A stretch of DNA of 64,000 nt from contig NC_071348.1 of assembly GCF_027744825.2 (NCBI RefSeq), positions 979,563 to 1,043,562 on the forward strand, written 5' to 3'. The notes beneath the pieces are model-generated. The model worked only from the letters and a program-made list of their open reading frames with translations, did no database searches and had not been told where the DNA came from. Of the stretch, positions 22,590-31,626 are shown piece by piece. The DNA is from Synchiropus splendidus. Taxonomy: Eukaryota > Chordata > Actinopteri > Syngnathiformes > Callionymidae. Position numbers and translations under genes: made by a program. Within the stretch, counting starts at the first letter, position 1. Each line of letters begins with the position of its first letter.

Positions 22590-23004
22590 AGCTGCTGATG
22601 TGGTGGGGGTGACACTGGACTCCTCTGAGACGCTCACGGAGAGAAGGATGCTCCTGAAGCTCAGGAGCATCCTGGACAACATCACCCACCCCCTCCATCC
22701 GCTCCTGGTCCAATACACTAGCACATGGACCAACAGACTGAAACCACCCATCTCAAAGACTGAGCGCCACAAAAGCACCTTTCTTCCTGTGGCAATAAGA
22801 CTGTACACAGTACAGTACAGTGAAGGATTCTTTGGCATGTTTTTACTCTGTCCTTTTCTTGCACATTGTTTCTAAGCTCTTTTGTATTGCTTTTTGCACT
22901 TTAGAATATTATTTCTATTTTATTGTGATATGTTGGGTACAGAGCATGTTACGAAAATAATTTCCTTTTGGATTAATAACGTTTTCTGGTTCTGATTCGA
23001 GCAG
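22590..23004 (+). mobile_element. LINE 3' end (family C), ORF C-terminus plus 3' UTR
   Basis: The forward frame ending at 22875 carries RRMLLKLRSILDN, THPLHPLLVQ and then KTERHKSTFLPVAIRLY. The order L-x-I-[LM]-D/N ... HPLH ... ER-x-[RK]-SFLP-x-A-[IV]-RL is the C-terminal signature of a large group of vertebrate CR1/L2/Rex1-type LINEs. The stop at 22873-22875 is followed by about 130 bases of AT-rich 3' UTR ending in GATTAATAACG, which resembles the usual AATAA-containing tail. Only this last part of the element is present, as expected from 5' truncation. Exact clade not resolved. It is followed after 39 bases by the LTR target duplication. Confidence 0.75.
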
Positions 23005-23043
23005 TGGAAAGTGCTTTCCAGCTTTGAGTGTTTGACTAGACAA

Positions 23044-23048
23044 GCTTC
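23044..23048 (+). repeat. target-site duplication, left copy (GCTTC)
   Basis: GCTTC directly precedes the LTR start and is repeated exactly after its end at 23745-23749. Confidence 0.75.
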
Positions 23049-23744
23049 TGTCATGATCCTGCTTTTACTTTGTCATTTGAGTCCTGCTTTTGTTTTCCTC
23101 CCTCCGTTCTTCCTATTTCCTCGGCACACGGCTGGAGCCAATCTACCTCTGATCACCCTCATTACAAGAACACCTGGACTCCAGCAGCGTGTGCCAGATC
23201 GTTGTTCTTCCAGTTCCTGCGTTTCTCCCATTGTGTCCCTTTCCCGGTCATTGCTCCTCTAGTTCCTGAGATTTGGAGTCCTCTCGTTCCCTGTGGTAAC
23301 TCCTGGTTCTCGTGGCTCTCCTTGTTTGTTTCTCTCGCTCCGTGCATTTTGATTCCTCTGTGTTAAACCCTGGTGCCTGAGTTTAGTGCTTTGTCTCTTC
23401 GTGTTTCCTGGTGTGTTTCTTGACTATCTTGGTTCATTGTGTTTTCGTCTCCTCTAGTTCCCTGTGATTTATGTTAGTTTTCTCCCGGTTCAGTGACGTT
23501 TTCTGTTTGGACTTTTTAACTCATGTTTGGACTTCTGCTAGTTTGGTTTCTCCCTTTGGACATTTAGATTTTGCTCTGTTTTCTCCCGGTTCAGTGACTC
23601 TTTAAGTTGTGATTCTGTTGTTTAATTATTAAATATCATTTCTAACTCGCTCCTGCCTAACCGTAACCTTCACCACTCGCACTTGGGTCCAACTCCACGT
23701 CTTCAACACGTGGCATTCGCTCCTCGTTCCCTTGCTTCGTGACA
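23049..23744 (+). mobile_element. solo LTR of a retrotransposon
   Basis: A 696-bp element begins TGTCATGA and ends TCGTGACA, so it has the TG...CA ends and short imperfect inverted terminal repeats (7 of 8 bases) of a long terminal repeat. It is flanked by a perfect 5-bp direct repeat, GCTTC, on both sides, the size made by Ty3/gypsy-, Copia- and BEL-type integrases. A polyadenylation-like ATTAAA lies at 23628-23633. No coding frame, primer-binding site or polypurine tract is present, so the element is a solo LTR left by recombination between two LTRs. It contains a 21-base exact direct repeat (23477-23497 and 23578-23598). Strand follows the poly(A)-like signal near the right end. A non-autonomous DNA transposon is the alternative, but the TG/CA ends with a 5-bp duplication favour an LTR. 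Confidence 0.8.
23477..23598 (+). repeat. internal direct repeat in the LTR
   Basis: A 21-base sequence containing CTCCCGGTTCAGTGAC occurs exactly at 23477-23497 and 23578-23598, with 101 bp between starts. A looser duplicated word, CTCTAGTTCC, also occurs upstream of it. Repeats of this kind are common in the U3 enhancer of LTRs. Confidence 0.8.
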
Positions 23745-23749
23745 GCTTC
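23745..23749 (+). repeat. target-site duplication, right copy (GCTTC)
   Basis: Exact copy of the five bases preceding the LTR. Confidence 0.75.
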
Positions 23750-23754
23750 AGGGT

Positions 23755-24190
23755 TCCACATCAAGTCAGCATCCTCCTAATCTTGACCATCATGTCTGTG
23801 TTCCTTCATCATGGACCTCAACGTCCTCTTCTTCATCCCCGACGACATCAGGATCACCACCTCTGACTCATTCATCATGGCAGTCAATACTACTGTGCTA
23901 TTCGGGTTCTGTGGCTGCTGTCAGTCATGTCCACCTGTTCCACCCTGCCCGCACTCACCTCTTCACCTCCCTTGATTTTGGTCTATCACGCTTGATGATC
24001 TGTTCCACTATTCCTCACAAGCTTCCATTTCTCCCCTCTGATCTCTCTACAGATCGCTATATCATCAGCAAACTTCATCTGTCACATCATCCATCACCAC
24101 AGCAAGAAGGGGCAGAGAGCCAAGCCCCCATGTGATCCCTCTGTCACACCAGCATCAGCCCTCATGCCGAACCACCTCGTAAAAGACACT
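23755..24190 (-). mobile_element. LINE reverse-transcriptase relic (family B), antisense
   Basis: On the reverse strand, ALCPFLL is followed by MKFADDIAIC, matching the SxLSPFLFA and FADD palm motifs of non-LTR reverse transcriptases (the FADD codons lie near 24059-24082). Further along, EVKR, a stop, then VRAGWNRWT (within 23928-23970) matches the segment C-terminal to the palm domain. It is the same family as the relic at 6.0-6.3 kb, and keeps the same motifs. Frames are broken by stops and indels. It begins a few bases after the right target duplication of the LTR. Confidence 0.75.
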
Positions 24191-25779
24191 GATAACAACC
24201 CAAGTAACATTCACACACTATCGTACAGTGGAGCATACGTGACGTTGGCCTTTTTTTATTGTTGAGTTTCACTTCCTTCAACAAAAAGCACGGTTCTTCT
24301 GAACTTCTGCTTTCATAGTGCAACGTGTGTTTGCACAAGGGGGTGTGTGGAAGCTGCTCATGTGCCTCCCGAAGCCGCACCTTGTGTTTCCTGCCGACGG
24401 CACATGTTTTCAGTCATCTGTGTGTGTTCCTTATTAGCCTCCACCACGTCACACCGATGTTCACAATCCTTCCACGTGCTAAAGTTGGCGGTCCTCAGCA
24501 TAGAAGCCAACGGTCCTGCAGCCCAACGCCGGCCCCTTCTCGCGGGTGAATGGCAGTGTGTGGACGCCTGCTGAAGCTCTGAGCGAGGAGGACGCAGGCC
24601 GGCGCAGGACAGATGCTCACCAGCTCCGATCAATTTGGAAAGATCGTCTTGCTACCTCTGCCACGCACATCTGCCGCCTCAGCAGGAGCTTCAGCAGCCA
24701 ATAAAGGCTGAAGCACATGCTGTCAATTCAACACTCAAAATCCCCTCACACTGCCCAAATGGAGGGTAATTTTGCTGTGTTTCTGCTCTTTTATCACGCA
24801 CCGTCTCCACATACACCTGCGTCAAATCCTCCCAGCTGATCTCGCCCTCATTTATTATTAGCTTTTTACTGCCTTCAAGACGCAGGATCATCCATCTCCA
24901 CGCATCGGTTTTATGCTTTATGCAATAATAAAGCACATGATGTTATAGAAACCCAGACACCTGTTCGCAGTAAAACCCCTCTCCTCATCGCTACCTGCAG
25001 TCTCTCAGGGGCCGTTTACCGGCAGCCGTAATATGTTCTCCATGTCAATATCACACATCTTTTATCTGACCAGAGATGCGCCAGGAATCTCAATCACAAG
25101 GCATCCACGTCTCTCAGGTGGCGGGAGGTCATTTGGACTCAGTCTGGGTGGTCATTTTGAGACCACACTGGTTGTAAACGGGCCACCTCTTAACCGCAAG
25201 CTGTGACCCAAATCGTATTTATTCAAATGGAATGCGAAACTATTTCAGTAAAATACAATTTGTCACGCAGGAAACTTCTCATGACCCACACAATGTTGTG
25301 TCCTGCAGTGGAAGGCAGCGTAGCCCTAACCCTGCTCCCAGTTAGGTGTGTCCCAAACACTTACCTTCCCAAAGTAGATGTCTCTAGTAGCTTCTCTCAA
25401 CGTGGAGGAGCAGTGGTTCTACTCTGAGTCTCTCTCTGATGGCCAAACCTGTCGGTGAGTCCAGATCTGGTGTGGTTCCTTTGGTCACTAACCAACAGCT
25501 GATGACCACAGGTGAGAATAGGAGCATCGATCAGCAGGCAGGTGACAGCAGGTGCCAAACTCGAGGCCAAGTCTTTTTATGTGGCTCCAAAAGCCTAGTG
25601 TTCTATCTGCGGAATGGAGAGTTTCTTGTGATCCAGCGTTGAAGGAGGAATGATCATACAGAGATACCTTCATACTGTTGAGAGCCTCACTTGTACAGGA
25701 CTCCATAAGAACAGGGCCACTCATCCACCTGGTACAGAACAGTCAACTTACGACTGACTGAGAACTGTGGTCAGTGGCA
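24191..25779. other. unique sequence, no gene seen
   Basis: Frames at 24325-24633 overlap on both strands and have no recognisable features. No repeat recognised. Confidence 0.5.
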
Positions 25780-25840
25780 CAGAGACTGCTGCTACTTTGA
25801 ACAACACAGCACCACATCGTCTGCAAACTGCCTTATCTGG
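25780..25840 (-). mobile_element. possible LINE reverse-transcriptase motif (family A), antisense
   Basis: The reverse strand reads QFADDVVLCCSK, a stop, then QQSL. This resembles the FADDVVLLASS catalytic box of the teleost LINE whose 3' ends are seen elsewhere in the window. Only a dozen residues can be matched, so chance is possible, but the FADD core with the following VVL is specific. Confidence 0.45.
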
Positions 25841-25885
25841 TACATTGCGAGCGGGTCTTAATTAGTTTGTGTCGGAGTTATGGGT

Positions 25886-26003
25886 CACACATAGATGCTC
25901 ACTCACGTACTGACAGTTTAGAGTCACCAGAAAACATAAGGTACTTGAGGGAGGAAACAGGAGTCCCACACAAGCACAGAGCATCTACAAACCCTCACAG
26001 AAG
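25886..26003 (-). mobile_element. dispersed teleost repeat with tRNA-like head (copy 2)
   Basis: Shows CACACATAGATGCTCACTC, CAGTTTAGAGTCACCAG, GGGAGGAAACAGGAGTCC and finally ACAAACCCTCACAGAAG, in the order of the common fish repeat (the last words normally read CAAACTCCACACAGAAGG). Same orientation as the copy at 7.46 kb. Head not present. Confidence 0.75.
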
Positions 26004-26539
26004 TTGACTCTCAACCTCAAGATGGGATCCAAGCAACTCTCGCTGTAGTTTGAAAATACTTGAACGGCAGCGTCTAACATGTCAGTATTTCCTCTCCAGT
26101 GCAGTCATATCCCCAAGTGCTTTGAGAAAAACGGTCAGTGTTGACTGAGAAACCTGCTAAAAAGGTGAGATATCATCAGCGGGTCTCCTCGGGCAGTTCT
26201 CTCTGAAAATAGCTTCATTTCCACCAACGCTGCTTTATAGATTCACAGAAGAAGACAAAACATGTCCCGAGCTTGGAGTGAACCAAAGTTCCTCATTCAC
26301 CAGCGCGACACACCCGCCATGTACATTCAGATGTTGGTTGCGCCAGGACAGGATAAGCAGCAGCAGCGGTAATTTGAGCGCTAAGTGGCATAGTAAAGCC
26401 CCACCTCACCAGCGCTCCCTCTGTGAGAGGTCCGGAGTCGCGCAGGATTCCTCCGCTCTTAATTAAAGCCTCTGTCTGGGAGAAAATGAAGGTCGTGCTC
26501 TCCCAGACCTCGGCGCCACTCCCACATTCCCAGAGAGAG
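26004..26539. other. unique sequence, no gene seen
   Basis: Nothing recognised. Confidence 0.5.
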
Positions 26540-26660
26540 CAGATGAAAAGAGACTTAATGAAAGAATAAAAGGATGAAATGACTTAATGAAGCGCCTAAC
26601 GAGGCCTGCGGCCATTTAATGAGGCCTTATTGAGGCTTAATTAGAGCAATAATCTGCCTT
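26540..26660. promoter_or_regulatory. homeodomain-type motif cluster
   Basis: GACTTAATGAA occurs twice, at 26552-26562 and 26581-26591, followed by TTTAATGAGG at 26615-26624 and CTTAATTAGAG at 26636-26646, so four TAAT-containing cores sit in 95 bases. GAGGCC words alternate with them. Not part of a recognised transposon. The regular spacing could also be a very short decayed repeat, so an enhancer role is only suggested. Confidence 0.3.
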
Positions 26661-26788
26661 GTTTGGAGTCGCTCAGTGTTGTGACTCGTGGCTGAGTGTG
26701 TTTCTCCATGGATGAGCCAGGAAGCTCACGACGCTCGGGACCTTTGTGTCGCAGACCTTTTACCTGTGCTGTCCAAACTGGTGCATGT
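26661..26788. other. unique spacer
   Basis: Short non-repetitive stretch leading into the minisatellite. Confidence 0.5.
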
Positions 26789-27004
26789 CAAACTGCTGCA
26801 GGAGTCAAACTGCTACAGGAGTCAAACTGCTGCAGGAGTCAGGCTGCTCCAGGAGTCAGACTGCTGCAGGAGTCAAACTGCCCCGGAGTCAAACTGCTCC
26901 AGGAGTGAGACTGATCCAGGAGTCAAACTGCTGCAGGAGTCAAACTGCTGCAGGAGTCAGACTGTTCCAGGAGTCAAACTGCTACAGGAGTCAAACTGCT
27001 CTCG
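26789..27004 (+). repeat. 17-bp minisatellite, ~12.8 copies
   Basis: Tandem units of CAAACTGCTGCAGGAGT run in register from 26789. Units vary mainly at two positions: CAAAC/CAGAC/CAGGC at the start and CTG/CTA/CTC before CAGG. The sixth unit (26874-26889) has lost one base and reads CCCCGGAGT at its end; the last is partial (26992-27004). Because 17 is not a multiple of 3 and no frame of the unit has a stop on this strand, all three forward frames stay open and read the same 17-residue cycle (LLQESNCCRSQTAAGVK) in different phases. The three overlapping frames at 26688-27060 are therefore artefacts of the repeat. Confidence 0.95.
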
Positions 27005-27059
27005 TACGACAGGCGCATCATGTTTTCACGGTGGCTGAGAGGTGCGAAACACATTCATA

Positions 27060-27545
27060 ACATATCAAACAAATTTACAAACTCTTATGTTTTGTTTTGG
27101 TTTGTTTTTTCCTGAGTTTGTAAGTGTATTTCCAAGTTCGTAAATGTGATTCCAGTGTATGCAAATTTTCCAAAAAATCATACGGAAAGGGAGGGCACCA
27201 AATTGAATACGTGATCCGGATGTGGTGGCTGGAATGCTCCGCTTCTACCAAGTCCACGGGATCAAGACTAGGAGTTGGCTAGATCTTCTGTCCATTTTAC
27301 AAAATCTAAAAACTCATTTACAAGCTGTAAAAACTCATTTATAAACCTGGAAAACACATTTAGAAAACTGTAAGAATTCATTGATAAACCCAGAAAACAT
27401 CTTTACAAACTTACCCTTACAATCTCAGGAAAAAAGAAAAAGGTTGCTAAAGAAGTTTGTGAATTTGTTTGTGTATTGCTATTTGTTTATTAGTTCCAAA
27501 GGTTTGTGCATTAGTTTCCAAAGTTTGTGTTTTCACCAACAGGTA
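27060..27545. repeat. cluster of ~21-bp repeats that changes orientation
   Basis: Units like CTGTAAAAACTCATTTATAAA lie in the forward direction at about 27290-27415 (for example GTAAAAACTCATTTATAAAC, GGAAAACACATTTAGAAAAC). The complement of the same unit lies at 27110-27160 (GAGTTTGTAAGTGTATTTCC and AAGTTCGTAAATGTGATTCC) and again at about 27455-27545 (GTTTGTGCATTAGTTTCCAAA). A short forward-type word (AAACAAATTTACAAACTC) opens the cluster at 27066. The middle segment 27165-27285 is non-repetitive. It could be a decayed palindromic MITE or an inverted tandem array. AT-rich, non-coding. Confidence 0.6.
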
Positions 27546-28505
27546 CAGAACACTTCTGCATTCAAGCATTCAGCATTGGCCCTTAGCAGCTCAACTTTGT
27601 TTATTTTTCTCAGTTTATTCCAATCTCCTCTGATGCATTGTAGTTACACGTGACAAGTGTCTGACCAACTTTCCACGACCATTTCACGAACCGAGGCACA
27701 GGGTGAATGAACCCTGAATAGGGACCATAAATGGCCCCTTGGCCAGGCCCCGATGTTTGCATCATACGCTGCTGTCTTTCGCAGAACAATCTTTGCTTTA
27801 AACTGTTTCATTTAGAAGAACAGCGCGTGGGAGTTGAGATGATGATTCCATCGTGGACGTTAGCATTAAAGTCCAAGTCCTTATTCTCGCTGCCAAGTGT
27901 GACTCAGTCGTGTGCTTCGCTCTGGTTCACTTCTATCTCAAAGCTAATCATATGCTTTGTGTCATGATGATTCAGACTCTGTTGCTGGACACACATTGTC
28001 AGGAAACACCAGCGTGAGTCTTGTGAGTCACAAAGCGAAGCCTGTAAAGTGAGCTCACGAGACCAAGTGCAGGGAGAACCTCGATCATTCTCGCGATGAG
28101 GTGGCCCGGGCTGCAGACGCAGTTGGACTGGCTCCAGTGTTGAGCTGGAAATCAGTCATTCACATTTGCAGTGGGGGCAGATTTTGTGAAAGGAGCCGCT
28201 GTTCTCCGGTCATGTGAGAACCCAGGATGACCGGACCGAACCGGCCCGCCATGTTCAACTGTGACGTCCATGGAAGGTCAATGATGCAGTCTGAAATGTC
28301 TCAAAAGATTCAAACGATAACAGCAGGAAGAGGAGCCATTAGACTGCCGTCAAAGTGACGTGGACTCAACTTCCGGACTCAATATTTTTCAACAACAGTG
28401 GTAAAATGGTAATCACTTCATCAGCTGACTTCAAAAACAAGAGAAACCATCTGATTGATGAATGAGTTTGGGCTCAAAGAACCAAAATCTCTCCAGGGAC
28501 TCTGG
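27546..28505. other. unique sequence, no gene seen
   Basis: Nothing recognised. Confidence 0.5.
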
Positions 28506-28710
28506 TGGCTCCTCCACGCTGAGAGGAGCTGTGTTCTGGACATGTCTCACTCGCTGGAGGCCCCAGGGCAGAGACTCCCTCACTCAAGGAACCGTGGAGC
28601 AGCTATGTCTTCGGCCAGACGCGCTGTGTGAGCTACGTTGAGAGAGGGATGCTTGGGCCTCTTTGCTCTGGCTGCTGCCCCTGCGACCTATCCTCCGACC
28701 AAAGAATAAT
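28506..28710 (+). mobile_element. LINE 3'-end fragment (family A)
   Basis: Reads CTCCTCCACGCTGAGAGGAG (Leu-Leu-His-x-Glu-Arg-Ser), GCCCCAGGGCAGAGAC, GCAGCTATGTCTTCGGCC and GCTTGGGCCTCTTTGCTC, then CTGCTGCCCCTGCGACCT, in the order found at the C-terminal end and 3' UTR of a common teleost LINE. The reading frame is broken. The GATG tail is not preserved. Confidence 0.78.
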
Positions 28711-31380
28711 AATAGGCTTTCACATTGCTCTTTGACCCCACACCACAGCTTGGTAAGCTAGTTGGACACTTGCCACAGTTGTGTCCGCCGTCGCACGAGC
28801 AGGCCAGCTATACCATTGTAAGCACACAGGCCCTGAAAATGACCAGCAGCTCAGGTGAAACAAGTCTCTGCTCTGAAATGATAGTTTCCTGGTCAAGCAA
28901 TTAGATGACGTCAAGCTTCAACTTGGTGTCATGAGAGGAAGACGTCCATCTTTCTGTGCGATCTCACGCCACAGCTGGGATGATATTGCCGGCCAAGTCA
29001 GACCCCGGAGCCCGCTGAGCCTCGTTCAGACCTCAGATTCACAGGGAACGCTCCTCCACAGGAGGGTTAGGAACCCGCACAGTCACACTTGATGAAGCGT
29101 GTCTCTGGCAAGGCTGCCGCTCTGCTCAAACGCTTCAGTCTCCTCCAGCTCCTCCCCAAACAGCTGACTTTTCCACTGCTGTCAGATATTTCACTCTCTT
29201 GCAAACACATCAGTTCATTTGCCGCGAATGAGGAGTGTCGGTTTTTGTTTGCTGCGTGGGAATTACGTTAGGTTTCCTTAAAAGCCTGGAGGACACAGAT
29301 GGCAGCTGACAACCTTTCGTCAACACGTCAAAGCATTTGCAAACGTTTTCCCCTTTCAGAGGTGGTTCAACGCTGGAGAGCTGTAAAGATGGGAGCGAGT
29401 GATGTCATCTTTCCAACAGGCCTTTCAATTCAGAGTTATTACACCGCGTTCTGAGCGGCGATGCTGCTGCTGACCAGGGTGATGCAGTCACTGCAGTGGT
29501 CACGGTGGTGATGCCAGTGATGATGATGATGATGTCACCGTCCCTCAGGGTTGGAGCTCTTTCTTCTTGCTTTCATCGCCTGGTTCAGGGAATGGGATAA
29601 TATGAAGGTGAAAACATCCTGTTATGGCCTTTTTTGAGCTTTGAACCAAAGCTAGTGGCGTTTGAAATCACTCCAAGATGGTTTAGAGTCGACGGAAACG
29701 GAGAATAGGGCTGTCTTTTCCTCATCCAAATCATTGTTCCGATGGTGCTCTTGAAACAGAAGACATGGCTTCTAGAAGCAATTAGGGGCAAAGCGTGGCT
29801 TAGGGGCCACGTGTACAGTACATTGATTTAACATGTCTGAATCTCGCTTCTTCATAATCTGTCTCATTTGCTTCAAGTACTCTTTAAAATCCATTTGAAT
29901 CATTTATTAAAAGTATTAAGATTAGTAAAGTCACCAATCTATGATTGTTTTTGGTCAATATTTCCCAAGCATGTCTTCGAGCTCATCATTATTCATTGAT
30001 ATGATTTCTATTTTAATTGCCTACTTGCTGTCTCATTTTGATGTACTTATCTCTTGATGTATTGGAGGCCACTGACATTTTACGACCTTGTCCCAAGCCT
30101 ACTCGGTTATTTCATTTGCTGTATTTTTGTATTCCATCTTATTTTACTTCCATTTGCAGAACACACTTAGGGACAACAGAGAAGCTCGGCTTGGCCTCCA
30201 AACATCCTTAAATGACAATGGATGATATTTCAATGACCATAATAACGATGACTCAGCAGTTCAGGGGGTACTCGGCTGGACACACTCTGTAATCCATCAT
30301 GCGTCCACAAACCGCGACTACGTCTCGACCTTAACTTTCCCATCGGTTTCAATTTCTCCTTCTCCTCTTTATTTCGGGTTGATGAGTGCAGATGAGCAGA
30401 CGGAGAGGAACCGTCAAAGCCGCCCGAAACTGCTGAGCGTGCAGAAATTCCAAGAGGCTTGCATACAGAAAAAAATCAATGTAAATGTTCAAATCAATTT
30501 GCTGCACGACGCTATCTGGAAGGCCGTCGATAGCGGCTATAATGTCAACATTACCGTGTTATTGTAACGGATGCATGTTAGGGTCGTCTTCCATCATGCT
30601 TCGGATGATGAGTCAGCATCTCTGAAAGTTTTCGACGCAAGCGGCTTGTTTTCCTTTCCATCGGTTGTTTTCAGGGGCTTCTCTCTCATGTCCCTCCATT
30701 CTGCGGTTCCACCCTTGTGTGCGAGCGATATGGAGCGCTGCGCTGGCCATGATGTCATCCCGCCTGCGGGGCTTTCCCACATCCATGCCTCAGCTGATAA
30801 CGGCGGAGGATTGGGAAAACACAGGGGCGTGTAGCCGCGCTCAACTCCTCACCCAGATCAGCCTCTTTCCTGAAAGTAAGCAGGACCTATTCAAAGCCGG
30901 CGAGATTCCTGTTGGCTTGGCTGCGTGCACAACCCAGCCCGTGTTGTTGCTGTGAGGCTGCAGCTGTGCCTCACTCCATAAAACCACAAGAAACGATGAC
31001 ACACTTGTTGCTTTGGATTGTGAACTCAACTGCCTCCACCATTGGAAACAGCTCCTCTCCCGAAACAGGCCAGACTCCCCACTGCCAGCCTTCACTTCTT
31101 CATTTACAATGAAACGAATGGATGAATAGATGCATAAGAAATGACAGTAGCACCTGTTTCTATCTGCTCTCCTGGACACAGGGAGAAGCTCAGTCAACAG
31201 GGAGCGGCTGGAAGCAGGACTCAACAGGTCTCCACTTCTGGAGCAGTGTTGTGCTTGTCGCTCCTCTTCTCACAGTGTAGAAGCCAGTCAACTGAGTTGT
31301 TTTTCAACCTGACGTGATGCGAACTTGACCACACACTTTCATGACAGCATGATGGAGTGATCCTCGTCGGTTTGTACCGC
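28711..31380. other. unique sequence, no gene seen
   Basis: 2.7 kb without a recognised transposon or gene. A GAT triplet run lies at 29518-29534. The 62-codon forward frame 30379-30567 is preceded by a pyrimidine tract and an AG, and is discussed as a weak exon candidate. Nothing else stands out. Confidence 0.5.
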
Positions 31381-31626
31381 AGACTAACCCAGCTAACGGC
31401 TAACATGACGTCTCACTTCAAAACTTTATGGACAGTCTATCAAAGGCACCAAATTCTGGAGAGAAAAAGAATCATTCAAGTTATGAAGCTGAGGCAAAGA
31501 ATGTCAAAGATTTGTCTGGAAATTCCCCAAACTAGAACAAAGTTCTTTGGCATAAACTGTCAGATTTGTCTTTTTAGGTTCGGACTAATACTGACCAGTT
31601 AGACTCCAGACTAACCGGGTTAGTCT
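31381..31626. repeat. 10-bp inverted repeat pair, 246 bp apart
   Basis: AGACTAACCC at 31381-31390 is matched by its complement GGGTTAGTCT at 31617-31626. The right end is itself a small palindrome (AGACTAACC, one base, GGTTAGTCT, 31608-31626). This may mark the ends of a decayed MITE, but no target duplication is seen. Confidence 0.3.

Noticed and set aside
26688..27060. Three overlapping forward frames encoding LLQESNCC-type repeats
   Set aside because: All result from the 17-bp minisatellite, which has no stop in any forward frame.
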